Shown here in pieces: positions 6,385 through 12,654 of a DNA stretch of 12,742 nucleotides; position 1 is the first letter of the stretch; each line of letters starts with the position of its first letter. Source of the stretch: Candidatus Omnitrophota bacterium (GTDB taxonomy: Bacteria; Omnitrophota; Gorgyraeia; JABMRG01); the NCBI GenBank assembly GCA_013202935.1, contig JABMRG010000138.1, positions 1 to 12,742 on the forward strand, written 5' to 3'. A program made the translations under genes and the position numbers. Under the pieces are notes generated by a model. It saw only the letters and a program-made list of their open reading frames with translations, did not search any database and had not been told where the DNA came from.

Positions 6385-7572
6385 TCATTCTTCGTATTTT
6401 ATATCATCTATGTAGAATATAGCGCCGTCTGGGTTGGATGTCTTATCAGTCATCCAATAAAAACCTCCGCTCATATGCGAGAGGTCCTTTTCTGCAAGAT
6501 CAATTGTGTACCTTCTCCACTCTCTCTGGAGCGTAATGGGGCCTATCTCCGACTTTGATGAGTCGGGAAATTGTCCTCCCACGCCTCCTACACCAAAACG
6601 GACTATAACCTCACCACCCTTTTCTCCGCGGGCATAAAACGTAAGCTTCATAGATCCTTCTAGATTAAACCCTCCTTCTACATCCCCCCAGTTGTTAACA
6701 GGATTTAGCCAATAGACGCCTCCCCAGCCTGCTCCCTGTGGAGTCCTTCCAGTATAGCGAAACTTTAGGCAGCTCTTACCAGAATATGGGTTATCCTCTG
6801 AGCTGACTCTCCTTATAGCATCGTAATCGCCTACCCAGCCTGAGGGCGTATAATGATTAAGGGTTGAGCCTTCATCCAAAAATACATAAAAAGTGCGAAA
6901 TTGATGCGCCTGGAGGTTACCCTTCCATTCTCTCCAGGCATGGAGATCTTCATCAGAAAGGGGCCTTGGTTTATCAGGCACTTTTGCCTTTTCAATAGTC
7001 GTCATATTTCCCTCTTCAACTATAACCTCTCCCCCGATAATACCCCTTATGCCTGCAGGCTTTACCCTGACCTGCCCCTCATAAACCTTTACAGTAGTTA
7101 TACCCCCTGCAGCATCTGCCTCAAATCCAGTACCCATGACGCCGCAAACAGCGGTCGGGGTCTTTACCTCAAACGTTGAGTCTGAATCAAGCTCCTCCAA
7201 AAGCGAGAGTACCTGTCCCTCTTTAAGATTAATCTTTTTGTCTCCTGATAATGTTATCTGCTCAAGCTCAATTGTCGTGTTATCTGTTGCTGCAATAATA
7301 TTATTACCCCCCTTACCAAATTTTACTTCAACAGCAGAGTCTTTAGCAGTCCTTATAGTATCTCCGTTACTAAGTTGCATATCACGCTCAATCTCATCCC
7401 ATGACGTAGCATGTGACTTTTTTATCATTGCATTACCAGAGACATAGAACGTCTGGCTCTTTTGGGTTATTCTTTCACCTGTAGGCTGATTGGCTATGTA
7501 ATAATAAAACCCGCAGCCAATCCCCGCAATAACCAATACCGATATCGTAATTATTATGATCTTTTTCATCAC
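6385..7572 (-). CDS. Membrane-anchored FecR-domain protein with C-terminal carbohydrate-binding-like domain
   Basis: A 395-residue protein starting at GTG 7570-7572 (or ATG 7567-7569 one codon later). One N-terminal membrane helix (about 4-26) is followed by a FecR domain (about 40-195) with the family pattern: L-S-N-G-D-T-I-R-T, A-V-E-V-K-F, then an E-G-Q-V stretch, F-E-V-K-T-P-T-A-V-C-G-V-M-G-T-G-F and T-V-K-V-Y-E-G-Q-V-R-V. A second domain (about 236-395) is homologous to the neighbouring 204-residue protein: P-S-G-W-V-G-D-Y-D-A-I, Q-G-A-G-W-G-G-V-Y-W, N-N-W-G, A-R-G-x-K-G-G and a final Y-I-D-D-I-x-Y-E. The last domain looks like a galactose-binding-like beta sandwich. FecR domains usually sense or scaffold in the periplasm; no ECF sigma gene is near, so signalling is not supported. 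It starts 1 nt after the upstream stop, and its Shine-Dalgarno is weak, so translation is probably coupled. Confidence 0.82.
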   Translation of the reverse strand: MMKKIIIITISVLVIAGIGCGFYYYIANQPTGERITQKSQTFYVSGNAMIKKSHATSWDEIERDMQLSNGDTIRTAKDSAVEVKFGKGGNNIIAATDNTTIELEQITLSGDKKINLKEGQVLSLLEELDSDSTFEVKTPTAVCGVMGTGFEADAAGGITTVKVYEGQVRVKPAGIRGIIGGEVIVEEGNMTTIEKAKVPDKPRPLSDEDLHAWREWKGNLQAHQFRTFYVFLDEGSTLNHYTPSGWVGDYDAIRRVSSEDNPYSGKSCLKFRYTGRTPQGAGWGGVYWLNPVNNWGDVEGGFNLEGSMKLTFYARGEKGGEVIVRFGVGGVGGQFPDSSKSEIGPITLQREWRRYTIDLAEKDLSHMSGGFYWMTDKTSNPDGAIFYIDDIKYEE

Positions 7573-7573
7573 G

Positions 7574-8188
7574 CTACTCGTAAATTATATCATCCATATA
7601 TATTACAGCTCCATCCGGATTATCCATTCTGCTTGCAGCCCACACAAAACCACCGCTTACATATGACATATCCACGCCTTCGAGGCCTACTACATACTCT
7701 GCCCATTCATCTGTAAGTTCAAGAGGTCCTATACCTATCATATCTGAGTCAGGATAAGCGCCGGTTATTCCTCCTACCTTAAACTCCATCTTCTCGCCCC
7801 CTTTTGCTCCGCGCGCCCATATGCTGAGTCTCTTAGCGTTTGATAGGTTAAAACCTCCGCCTTTAGTGCCCCAGTTATTTTCAGGGTTCTGCCAAAAGAC
7901 ACCTACCCACCCAGCGCCTTGAGTAAGTTCTGCAGTATATATTATCTTAATGCAGGTTGCGCCTGAGCGGGGATCATCCTTGCAGTCCTGACTAATACTT
8001 ATTGCGTCGTAATCACCCATCCAGCCTGATGGCACAAAATGGTTGTTGCGTGAAGTCGATTCAGTATAGACTGCAAAAGGAATACTTTCAGGGGGTTTTT
8101 CTGCAAATGCTTGCTGAAGGGGTATGTGCTGAATACCTATACCTATGAGTATTACTATTAATAGATTGAATATTGTTCTCTGTCTCAT
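7574..8188 (-). CDS. Secreted carbohydrate-binding-like beta-sandwich protein
   Basis: A 204-residue protein: a signal peptide (1-29, ending AFA/EK) and one domain (about 38-204). It contains P-S-G-W-M-G-D-Y-D-A-I, S-G-A-T-C-I-K-I-I-Y, Q-G-A-G-W-V-G-V-F-W-Q-N-P-x-N-N-W-G, S-I-W-A-R-G-A-K-G-G, I-G-P-L-x-L-T-D-E-W and a final Y-M-D-D-I-I-Y-E. The layout (strand pairs ending in an acidic D-D-I strand, aromatic surface residues) suggests a galactose-binding-like or carbohydrate-binding fold; binding is inferred, not shown. It is a clear paralogue of the C-terminal half of the next gene, so one arose from the other by duplication. The start has AGAGGTGAT 5 nt upstream, and a promoter at 8223-8251. 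It is the first gene of a two-gene unit. Confidence 0.8.
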   Translation of the reverse strand: MRQRTIFNLLIVILIGIGIQHIPLQQAFAEKPPESIPFAVYTESTSRNNHFVPSGWMGDYDAISISQDCKDDPRSGATCIKIIYTAELTQGAGWVGVFWQNPENNWGTKGGGFNLSNAKRLSIWARGAKGGEKMEFKVGGITGAYPDSDMIGIGPLELTDEWAEYVVGLEGVDMSYVSGGFVWAASRMDNPDGAVIYMDDIIYE

Positions 8189-8222
8189 ATATCACCTCTT
8201 TTTTTGGCTAAACACGGAATTT

Positions 8223-8251
8223 ATGATAGCATAAGATTTCTCTCTTTTCAA
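8223..8251 (-). promoter_or_regulatory. Promoter of the 8188-6385 gene pair
   Basis: On the minus strand, TTGAAA (8246-8251), a 17-nt spacer and TATCAT (8223-8228) give a good sigma70-like promoter about 35 nt upstream of the start codon at 8188. The predicted leader is short and contains the AGAGGTGAT Shine-Dalgarno. Confidence 0.6.
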
Positions 8252-8280
8252 TATAAATATATTAATAAGTTTCAGGCAGG

Positions 8281-8312
8281 AAAAACTCAAATTAACTTGC
8301 TTATGAGTTTTT
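8281..8312 (-). terminator. Terminator after the flavodoxin-like gene
   Basis: A 9-bp stem, AAAAACTCA with TGAGTTTTT, encloses a 14-nt loop. The T run lies in the 3' arm. On the minus strand the 5' arm contains the last sense codons, and the stop codon at 8301-8303 follows at the start of the loop. Being symmetric, it could also work on the plus strand, but no plus-strand gene ends here. The stem is AT-rich, so efficiency is uncertain. Confidence 0.6.
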
Positions 8313-8879
8313 GTCCGGGGCTACAATGTTTACTCCGTAGCTAAAAGCCTTTTTCAAAAAATCTTTATGTTTTAAGATATCCTTCTTGCCCTCCAGGCCA
8401 GTGACATGCAGTGACTTGGCCATCTTAATACCTAAAACCATAAAGAAGGTCTCAACAACATCTTTAGAACCCTTGAGGAACTTCTTATTCTTGTGAGCAC
8501 TTGTACTGATAAATATGCCTTTTCTCTTCTTTTGATCTATCTTTTTCTTTAAGATAAAGCCTTCAACCCATATGGGCTGACAGCGGTCGATAAAAGCCTT
8601 AAGTTGTGCTGTTATTGAGCCAAAGTATACGGGCGATGCCACCACTATCGCATCTGCGCTTTTGAGCTTTTTGTAGATAGGCTGCATATCGTCTTTAATA
8701 TTGCATCTTCCTCTTTTCCAGCAAGCACTGTTGCCATCGCATGGCTTTATCCTCAAGATTGAAACAACTATCTTTTCAACTCGCGCACCCTTAGAAGATG
8801 CTCCCTCTAAAACCTTATCAAGCAGCCTTTCTGAGTTTCCATTCCTGCGCGGACTTCCTGCAATTCCTAATATTTTCAC
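8301..8879 (-). CDS. Flavodoxin-like/NADPH-dependent FMN reductase family protein
   Basis: A 192-residue protein with the FMN-binding G-S-P-R-x-x-G-N-S-x-x-L loop (8-20) and the second flavin loop A-S-P-V-Y-F-G-S-I-T-A-Q-L-K-A-F-I-D-R (81-99). Between them lies a Cys region: C47, C53 and C59 followed by D-D-M. In iron-sulfur flavoproteins and related reductases this segment is often C-x-x-C-x-x-C-x-x-x-G-x-C; here the spacing is wider and one Cys is absent, so a 4Fe-4S cluster is doubtful. Likely an FMN-dependent reductase of small quinone-like, nitro or metal substrates, substrate unknown. The start is GTG at 8877-8879, overlapping the upstream TGA by 4 nt, with AAGGTG upstream. It is the last gene of the glycosyltransferase/phosphatase operon. 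Confidence 0.88.
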   Translation of the reverse strand: MKILGIAGSPRRNGNSERLLDKVLEGASSKGARVEKIVVSILRIKPCDGNSACWKRGRCNIKDDMQPIYKKLKSADAIVVASPVYFGSITAQLKAFIDRCQPIWVEGFILKKKIDQKKRKGIFISTSAHKNKKFLKGSKDVVETFFMVLGIKMAKSLHVTGLEGKKDILKHKDFLKKAFSYGVNIVAPDKNS

Positions 8880-9655
8880 TTGAGCACCTTGATCATCTGG
8901 TTGTGGATATGTGAATTTGTGCCTATCATCTCTTTCCTGAAAGGACTAAAACTCTCTCCGTCAAAGGTGGTCATTCTGCCGCCTGCCTCCTCAACAATAA
9001 TAGCGCCTGCTGCTGTATCCCAGGGATGCAGGCCCGCCTCCCAGAAACCATCAAAACGGCCCATGGCGACATAGCAGAGATCAAGTGCAGCAGAACCTGC
9101 CCTCCTTACAGCCTGAGCCTTGAGCATAAAACGCCTGAAATTCTCAATACTGCGATTCATATCCTTGCCAAATCTATATGGAAAACCTGTTACAAGTAAT
9201 GCGTGGTTAAGCTTTCTCACCCTTGAAACTCTTATCCGCTTCTTGTTCAGGTAAGCACCGCAACCTCTTGCTGCAGAGAATAACTCATCTCGCGTAGGGT
9301 CATAAACAACTCCGACTAGAAGCTTATTGCCCTCAAGGAGTCCTATAGATACACTAAAAAACGGAAAACCATGTGTATAGTTGGTAGTTCCATCGAGAGG
9401 ATCTATAAGCCAGCGAAAAGTTGTCTCTTTGGCTCCACCTTTTCCCGTCTCTTCGCACAAGAGGCTGTGCTCAGGAAACGCGCTTCTTACTCTCTCAACA
9501 ATCAATGCCTCGCACTTTTTGTCAACATTAGTTGTCAAGTTCATCCTTCCTTTGTAGTGGATGCTCTTTATCTTACCTAAGTTCTTCATCAAGAAAGAAC
9601 CAGCTTCAATAGCTGTTCTTTCGGCAATAGCTTGATATTTTTTTAATAATTTCAT
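8876..9655 (-). CDS. Inositol monophosphatase family phosphatase
   Basis: A 259-residue enzyme with the complete IMPase signature set: E68-E69 (L-C-E-E-T), W-L-I-D-P-L-D-G-T-T-N-Y (82-93, metal-binding D85 and D88), and H-P-W-D-T-A-A-G (210-217, D213) followed by E-E-A-G-G. Length and order fit SuhB-like bacterial IMPases. These are Mg-dependent, Li-sensitive phosphatases acting on inositol phosphates or other sugar phosphates, such as fructose-1,6-bisphosphate in some lineages. The exact substrate cannot be read from sequence. A Shine-Dalgarno GAGG lies in the 9-nt gap after the glycosyltransferase stop. The 3' end overlaps the next gene by 4 nt, so all three genes are probably co-translated. 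Confidence 0.92.
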   Translation of the reverse strand: MKLLKKYQAIAERTAIEAGSFLMKNLGKIKSIHYKGRMNLTTNVDKKCEALIVERVRSAFPEHSLLCEETGKGGAKETTFRWLIDPLDGTTNYTHGFPFFSVSIGLLEGNKLLVGVVYDPTRDELFSAARGCGAYLNKKRIRVSRVRKLNHALLVTGFPYRFGKDMNRSIENFRRFMLKAQAVRRAGSAALDLCYVAMGRFDGFWEAGLHPWDTAAGAIIVEEAGGRMTTFDGESFSPFRKEMIGTNSHIHNQMIKVLK

Positions 9656-9664
9656 CTTACCTCA

Positions 9665-10819
9665 CTAAAAACTGGGCTCTATGCAAAATGTCTTATTTTT
9701 TACTGAACCTTTAAGCCCACCAACGATAAAACTCCAGTTAGTCCTATACTTCATCCAGCACCATACAAAAAAATACTTACGCGGCATCATAAACCAGCAC
9801 CAGTGGCAGAAGCTTTTTAAGGTGCGCAATGTTAATAGCAGCGAAATTAAAGTTGCTATGCGCAGCCACAAAATGTGCCCCATTGAAAAAAGCAACAGCC
9901 CACCTATAATAGACAATATGCCAAATATATGCATAAGGTGGAAATTGCCGATATATATAAACCCCTTGACCGGGCTTGCAAACGCTATAACAGGATTCTT
10001 AGGATATTTTCCTAAAAACTGTATAACGATTTCCATAGAATCTGCTGCATGTTTTTTTATTAGCGGAGGGTGTGCCATGCCATAAGTAACCCAGACTTTA
10101 CGCAGGGCCTTAAAATTAGCTCTGTGCATATGATCTACCTTGGCATCAGGTGCAAAATAGAGCTTCCACCCCTTGTTTCTTACCTGTACACACAAATCGA
10201 TATCTTCGCCAGTAGGTTTATCCCAAAATTTAGCATTTGTCTCATCTAAGGCTCTTTTCCTGTAGGCTACGTTTGCTGTAACAAAGAAATATGCCCTGTG
10301 GCCTGCTATCTGGGTCGGTCTCTTATCTGTAAGTTCTGGAAAGTATCCTTCATTGATAAAGCCGTAACGTGGAGCTACCATATTAAATTTAAAATGCTCA
10401 CAATATGTTTCTGTAAGATTATCCTTATCAACACGAAGCGTATAAATCTCACCTCCAACTATGCCTATTTTCTCATCGCGCTCGAAATGCTTTAGCATAA
10501 TATTTATCCAGTCCTGGCACGGAGCGCAATCCCCATCAGTAAAGAATATAAAATCACCCTTAACTACTTCGAGCGCTCTATTCCTTGCATATGCTGGTGA
10601 AGGACAGTTGGGTATCTCAACCAGCTTTATGAATGGGTGGTCTTTTTGCCAGGATCTCACAATATTGAGCGTATTATCCGTTGAACCACCATCTGCTATA
10701 ACTATCTCCCAGCAATCATGGGGGTATTTTACATTAAGCAGATATTCGAACGTCTTATTAATAGTACGTTCAAAATTCCTGACTGGAACTATTATTGAGA
10801 TAAATGGAGTATCAGGCAT
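9665..10819 (-). CDS. Family 2 glycosyltransferase with C-terminal membrane segments
   Basis: A 384-residue protein starting at ATG 10817-10819, supported by AAGGAG 7 nt upstream. An upstream in-frame ATG at 10877-10879 would add 20 residues encoded by GGGGACA repeats and is rejected. The GT-A fold is clear: S-I-I-V-P-V-R-N (8-15), D-G-G-S-T-D-N-T (43-50), F-F-T-D-G-D (92-97, the metal-binding D-x-D) and G-E-D-I-D (204-208, catalytic acid region), with a Q-V-R-N-K-G-W strand after it. The C-terminal part (about 275-335) has two or three hydrophobic segments, so the enzyme is membrane-attached with its catalytic domain in the cytosol. It probably transfers a sugar to a lipid-linked or surface polysaccharide precursor. 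It is first of a three-gene operon behind the promoter at 10928-10956. Confidence 0.9.
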   Translation of the reverse strand: MPDTPFISIIVPVRNFERTINKTFEYLLNVKYPHDCWEIVIADGGSTDNTLNIVRSWQKDHPFIKLVEIPNCPSPAYARNRALEVVKGDFIFFTDGDCAPCQDWINIMLKHFERDEKIGIVGGEIYTLRVDKDNLTETYCEHFKFNMVAPRYGFINEGYFPELTDKRPTQIAGHRAYFFVTANVAYRKRALDETNAKFWDKPTGEDIDLCVQVRNKGWKLYFAPDAKVDHMHRANFKALRKVWVTYGMAHPPLIKKHAADSMEIVIQFLGKYPKNPVIAFASPVKGFIYIGNFHLMHIFGILSIIGGLLLFSMGHILWLRIATLISLLLTLRTLKSFCHWCWFMMPRKYFFVWCWMKYRTNWSFIVGGLKGSVKNKTFCIEPSF

Positions 10820-10839
10820 ATATATTCTCCTTGAACCAT

Positions 10840-10911
10840 GGGGACATATTCCGTTCAAATGGGGACATATCCCGTTCATACTAATACCTTGAACCTGAGG
10901 GATGTGTCCCC
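10840..10911. repeat. GGGGACA palindrome repeats in the glycosyltransferase leader
   Basis: GGGGACATAT-Y-CCGTTCA occurs twice in tandem (10840-10857 and 10861-10878, period 21). The second copy pairs with the reverse-oriented end TGTCCCC at 10905-10911 to make a roughly 51-bp imperfect palindrome (outer arms GGGGACATATCCC and GGGATGTGTCCCC, with GTTCA/TGAAC inside). Such GGGGACA/TGTCCCC palindromes are REP-like elements of the kind mobilised by RAYT (Y1 transposase) enzymes; this is recalled, not searched. They lie in the untranslated leader of the glycosyltransferase transcript. Confidence 0.7.
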
Positions 10912-10927
10912 ATATACGTATATATAA

Positions 10928-10956
10928 AATATATACCCCTAAGCAGGTAATGTCTA
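10928..10956 (-). promoter_or_regulatory. Promoter of the glycosyltransferase operon (TAGACA/TATATT)
   Basis: On the minus strand, TAGACA (10951-10956), a 17-nt spacer and TATATT (10928-10933). Both boxes and the spacing are the same as at 12556-12584, and GGGTATATATT is shared. Transcription would begin near 10921 and carry the palindromic repeat at 10861-10911 in a leader of about 100 nt. Confidence 0.55.
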
Positions 10957-10977
10957 GAAAAAAGAGCTAAAAATGGC

Positions 10978-11027
10978 ACTTTTTTCCGTAGACAAAAAAT
11001 TAGGGGCAACCTTATAAAAGGCTGCCC
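10978..11027. repeat. 50-bp direct repeat, copy A
   Basis: Matches 12605-12654 at 49 of 50 positions, same orientation, period 1627 bp. It begins ACTTTTTTCCGTAGAC and ends GGCTGCCC. The single difference (T versus C in the loop-proximal part) is accompanied by one extra G-C pair at the base of copy B, keeping a 10-bp terminator stem in both. Similarity fades quickly beyond the core except for the promoter on one side and GGGGACACTTC on the other. Confidence 0.9.
10994..11027 (-). terminator. Intrinsic terminator after the 11149-12468 gene (copy A)
   Basis: On the minus strand, GGGCAGCCTT pairs with AAGGTTGCCC (10 bp, one G-U), loop TTAT, followed by CTAATTTTTT. It stands about 120 bp past the stop at 11149 and before the promoter of the glycosyltransferase operon, so it separates the two transcription units. 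Confidence 0.8.
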
Positions 11028-11045
11028 AATAAGTACGGTCAGCAT

Positions 11046-11095
11046 GGGGACACTTCTCTCCTGGTACTACGCCAGAGCAATCGAGAAATGTCCCC
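11046..11095. repeat. GGGGACA hairpin repeat
   Basis: GGGGACACTTCTC (11046-11058) and GAGAAATGTCCCC (11083-11095) are inverted copies with one mismatch. A nested CTGG/CCAG stem sits in the loop. The whole 50-bp unit would form a long, stable hairpin in the 3' region of the 11149-12468 transcript. REP-like; same outer sequence as the elements at 10840-10911 and 12666-12742. Confidence 0.75.
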
Positions 11096-11121
11096 AGTGT
11101 TTATGTTAAATCAATGTAAAG

Positions 11122-11149
11122 TGTCCCCTTGTAAGTAGCAAACGTCCCC
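11122..11149. repeat. Repeat ends reaching the stop codon
   Basis: TGTCCCC at 11122-11128 and CGTCCCC at 11143-11149 are further copies of the GGGGACA/TGTCCCC end motif. On the minus strand the stop codon TAG (11149-11151) shares its G with the repeat (TAGGGGACG), so a repeat begins exactly at the end of the coding sequence. Confidence 0.65.
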
Positions 11150-12468
11150 TATTTCTTTGCTTCTAGCTTAGCTAAGCGCTCCTCAAGTTGGAATATATAG
11201 AGAAGCAGCTCTTCTATCTTCTCTAAATTCTTATAATTATCTTCTACGAGAGAAGCAGTACCCTGATGCTTAAGTTCATCTGCTGATAATATTCCTGGAA
11301 GGTGCTTATTCTCATCTACATATTTTCTTAAATCTGTCAAAGGCATGAGATTGTAATCTGGCTCAAACACATAATCAGGGACATAGGTAGTCGATGTATT
11401 ATATTGATACGCATCGCGCCCGCTATCTGTTGCAATAAAGTTACTACCTTGTATAGACTCTGTAGCTTTGAATGCCAAAGCCTCTAGCTTACCACCGCAA
11501 TGCACATCTCCCGAAAAATAGCCTGCATACTTTTTTGTGCCTACTGCAGTTTCATCTACCCAACCCCACACCCCAATATTAAACACTTCTGAGCCAGTAT
11601 GATGGCTTGAACCAAGGTATCCTCTTGTTGTATTATCATGATTGCGTCCATATATAGCATGCCTATTTCTAGTAGTAAGGCCAGGACTCGGAGGATCTAA
11701 ATTGACCCCCATAATAGCGCAAAATCGATCATCTGCTGCCTTAGCTTCAACTTTTAGCGGATATGGATATCTATCTGTTAAAGTAGTATCTCCTATGTAA
11801 ACATTACCAGTTGGCCCATCTATTGTCAATGAGTGTCTCCAGCTTGAACCAGTATAATTAAAAAACCTTAAGTCGTTTTGTTGGGCTATTTGAGCCGGGG
11901 TAGCTGCACTTCCGCCGTAGTCATTACCTCGGGCAACAACGTGCCACCCCCTATCTCCTGCATCGAACACGCCATCGCCATCGGCATCTAAAGTAAACCA
12001 CTGCATGGCAGGTTGCCCAATAGTTAGTCCAGTTGTTGCGTCAACAGCTGGTGATAAAGAAAGCGTAGGTGAAACAGTGCCCTTACCAATATCTACATTT
12101 CCAGAAGAGTTTATTGCCATTGAAAGAGTAAACACTCCAGCGCCATTATGCCTATAAAAGTTCGTGTTTTGGTCAGCAAGCTGTATTAAGGCTCCTGCTG
12201 CATTTTCTGTCCACGAGGTACCGCTGAACCATGCATTGTTTGCGAAATGTGCATAACTACCATTTAAATTTGAACCGGAGCTTAGATACGCATCACCCAC
12301 TGCAAAATAACCGCCTGCAGTTATATCTAATGCATTAGTGGTTATGTGATCATACTCCCCATATGGCGCAGGGTAGTAAGTGGTAAGGGTAACATCTTCT
12401 GTGTCTGCTGCAAAAGCAACAGCCCCCATACAAAAACAAACTATAAGAAAACTTAAAACTAACTTCAT
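11149..12468 (-). CDS. Secreted Omnitrophota-type protein with tail-fibre-like C-terminal domain
   Basis: A 439-residue protein. I chose ATG 12466-12468: AGGAGG stands 7 nt upstream and a signal peptide follows (1-20, AFA/AD). A longer in-frame start at 12642 would read through a terminator and is rejected. After cleavage comes D-V-T-L-T-T-Y-Y-P-A-P-Y-G-E-Y-D (25-40), which I recall from many secreted Omnitrophota proteins. The body (50-360) is Gly/Asn/Ser/Thr-rich, beta-type, with repeated S-x-G-N-V-x-I-G segments (121-128 and 219-226) as in fibre or tail-spike proteins, and a D-A-D-G-D-G loop (161-166) that may bind calcium. The C-terminal 75 residues (Y-V-F-E-P-D-Y, K-H-L-P-G-I, then a coiled coil L-E-K-I-E-E-L-L-L-Y) match the end domain seen in many Bacteroidetes-type fibre proteins, related to peptidase S74-like chaperone tails, and may trimerise or self-process it. 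It probably forms surface fibres. Confidence 0.82.
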   Translation of the reverse strand: MKLVLSFLIVCFCMGAVAFAADTEDVTLTTYYPAPYGEYDHITTNALDITAGGYFAVGDAYLSSGSNLNGSYAHFANNAWFSGTSWTENAAGALIQLADQNTNFYRHNGAGVFTLSMAINSSGNVDIGKGTVSPTLSLSPAVDATTGLTIGQPAMQWFTLDADGDGVFDAGDRGWHVVARGNDYGGSAATPAQIAQQNDLRFFNYTGSSWRHSLTIDGPTGNVYIGDTTLTDRYPYPLKVEAKAADDRFCAIMGVNLDPPSPGLTTRNRHAIYGRNHDNTTRGYLGSSHHTGSEVFNIGVWGWVDETAVGTKKYAGYFSGDVHCGGKLEALAFKATESIQGSNFIATDSGRDAYQYNTSTTYVPDYVFEPDYNLMPLTDLRKYVDENKHLPGILSADELKHQGTASLVEDNYKNLEKIEELLLYIFQLEERLAKLEAKK

Positions 12469-12479
12469 CTGACTACCTC

Positions 12480-12548
12480 CTATGTTGGGTGGATAATTAA
12501 CAACAAAAAAACAGGTGCAACACCTGGTACTCTTTTTATAAGTTTCAT
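12480..12548 (-). other. Possible 22-codon leader ORF
   Basis: On the minus strand, an ATG at 12546-12548 opens a 22-codon frame (MKLIKR ... IIHPT) that spans the terminator hairpin. Its TAG (12480-12482) ends at the edge of the AGGAGG Shine-Dalgarno of the 12468 gene. The ATG lies about where transcription should start, so it would be nearly leaderless; it has only a weak AGAAG upstream. It may be chance, but its position fits a leader peptide that could control the hairpin and be coupled to the downstream gene. Confidence 0.25.
12505..12526 (-). terminator. Terminator hairpin in the leader of the 11149-12468 gene
   Basis: On the minus strand, CAGGTG and CACCTG (6 bp) enclose TTG, and seven T residues follow. 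It lies between the promoter at 12556-12584 and the start codon at 12468, so it would act as an attenuator rather than end an upstream gene. A 6-bp stem is short, so the strength is uncertain. Confidence 0.6.
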
Positions 12549-12555
12549 ATCTTCT

Positions 12556-12584
12556 AATATATACCCGCAAAACTCTTATGTCTA
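12556..12584 (-). promoter_or_regulatory. Promoter of the 11149-12468 gene (TAGACA/TATATT)
   Basis: On the minus strand, TAGACA (12579-12584), a 17-nt spacer and TATATT (12556-12561), each 5 of 6 to consensus. The same boxes and spacing occur at 10928-10956. The start of transcription would be near 12549, giving an 80-nt leader with the terminator at 12505-12526. Confidence 0.55.
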
Positions 12585-12604
12585 TGAAAAACAACTCCTG
12601 TTTT

Positions 12605-12654
12605 ACTTTTTTCCGTAGACAAAAAATTAGGGGCAACCTCATAAAAGGCTGCCC
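12605..12654. repeat. 50-bp direct repeat, copy B
   Basis: Second copy of the sequence at 10978-11027 (49 of 50 positions identical). It stands upstream of the promoter of the 11149-12468 gene, so that gene is enclosed by the two copies. Outside the core, both copies are followed on the plus strand within 25 bp by GGGGACACTTC. Confidence 0.9.

Noticed and set aside
7510..7515. A lipoprotein cleavage site (Cys20) in the FecR-domain protein
   Set aside because: The residues before the Cys (GIG) do not fit a lipobox with Leu at -3; a membrane anchor is more likely.
10820..10879. A 20-residue N-terminal extension of the family-2 glycosyltransferase from the ATG at 10879
   Set aside because: It is encoded by two GGGGACA repeat copies (NGICPH twice) and has no glycosyltransferase homology. 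The ATG at 10819 has a good Shine-Dalgarno and begins the fold directly.
12469..12642. A 58-residue N-terminal extension of the surface protein from 12642
   Set aside because: It would read through a terminator and the promoter region; the signal peptide and AGGAGG mark the start at 12468.
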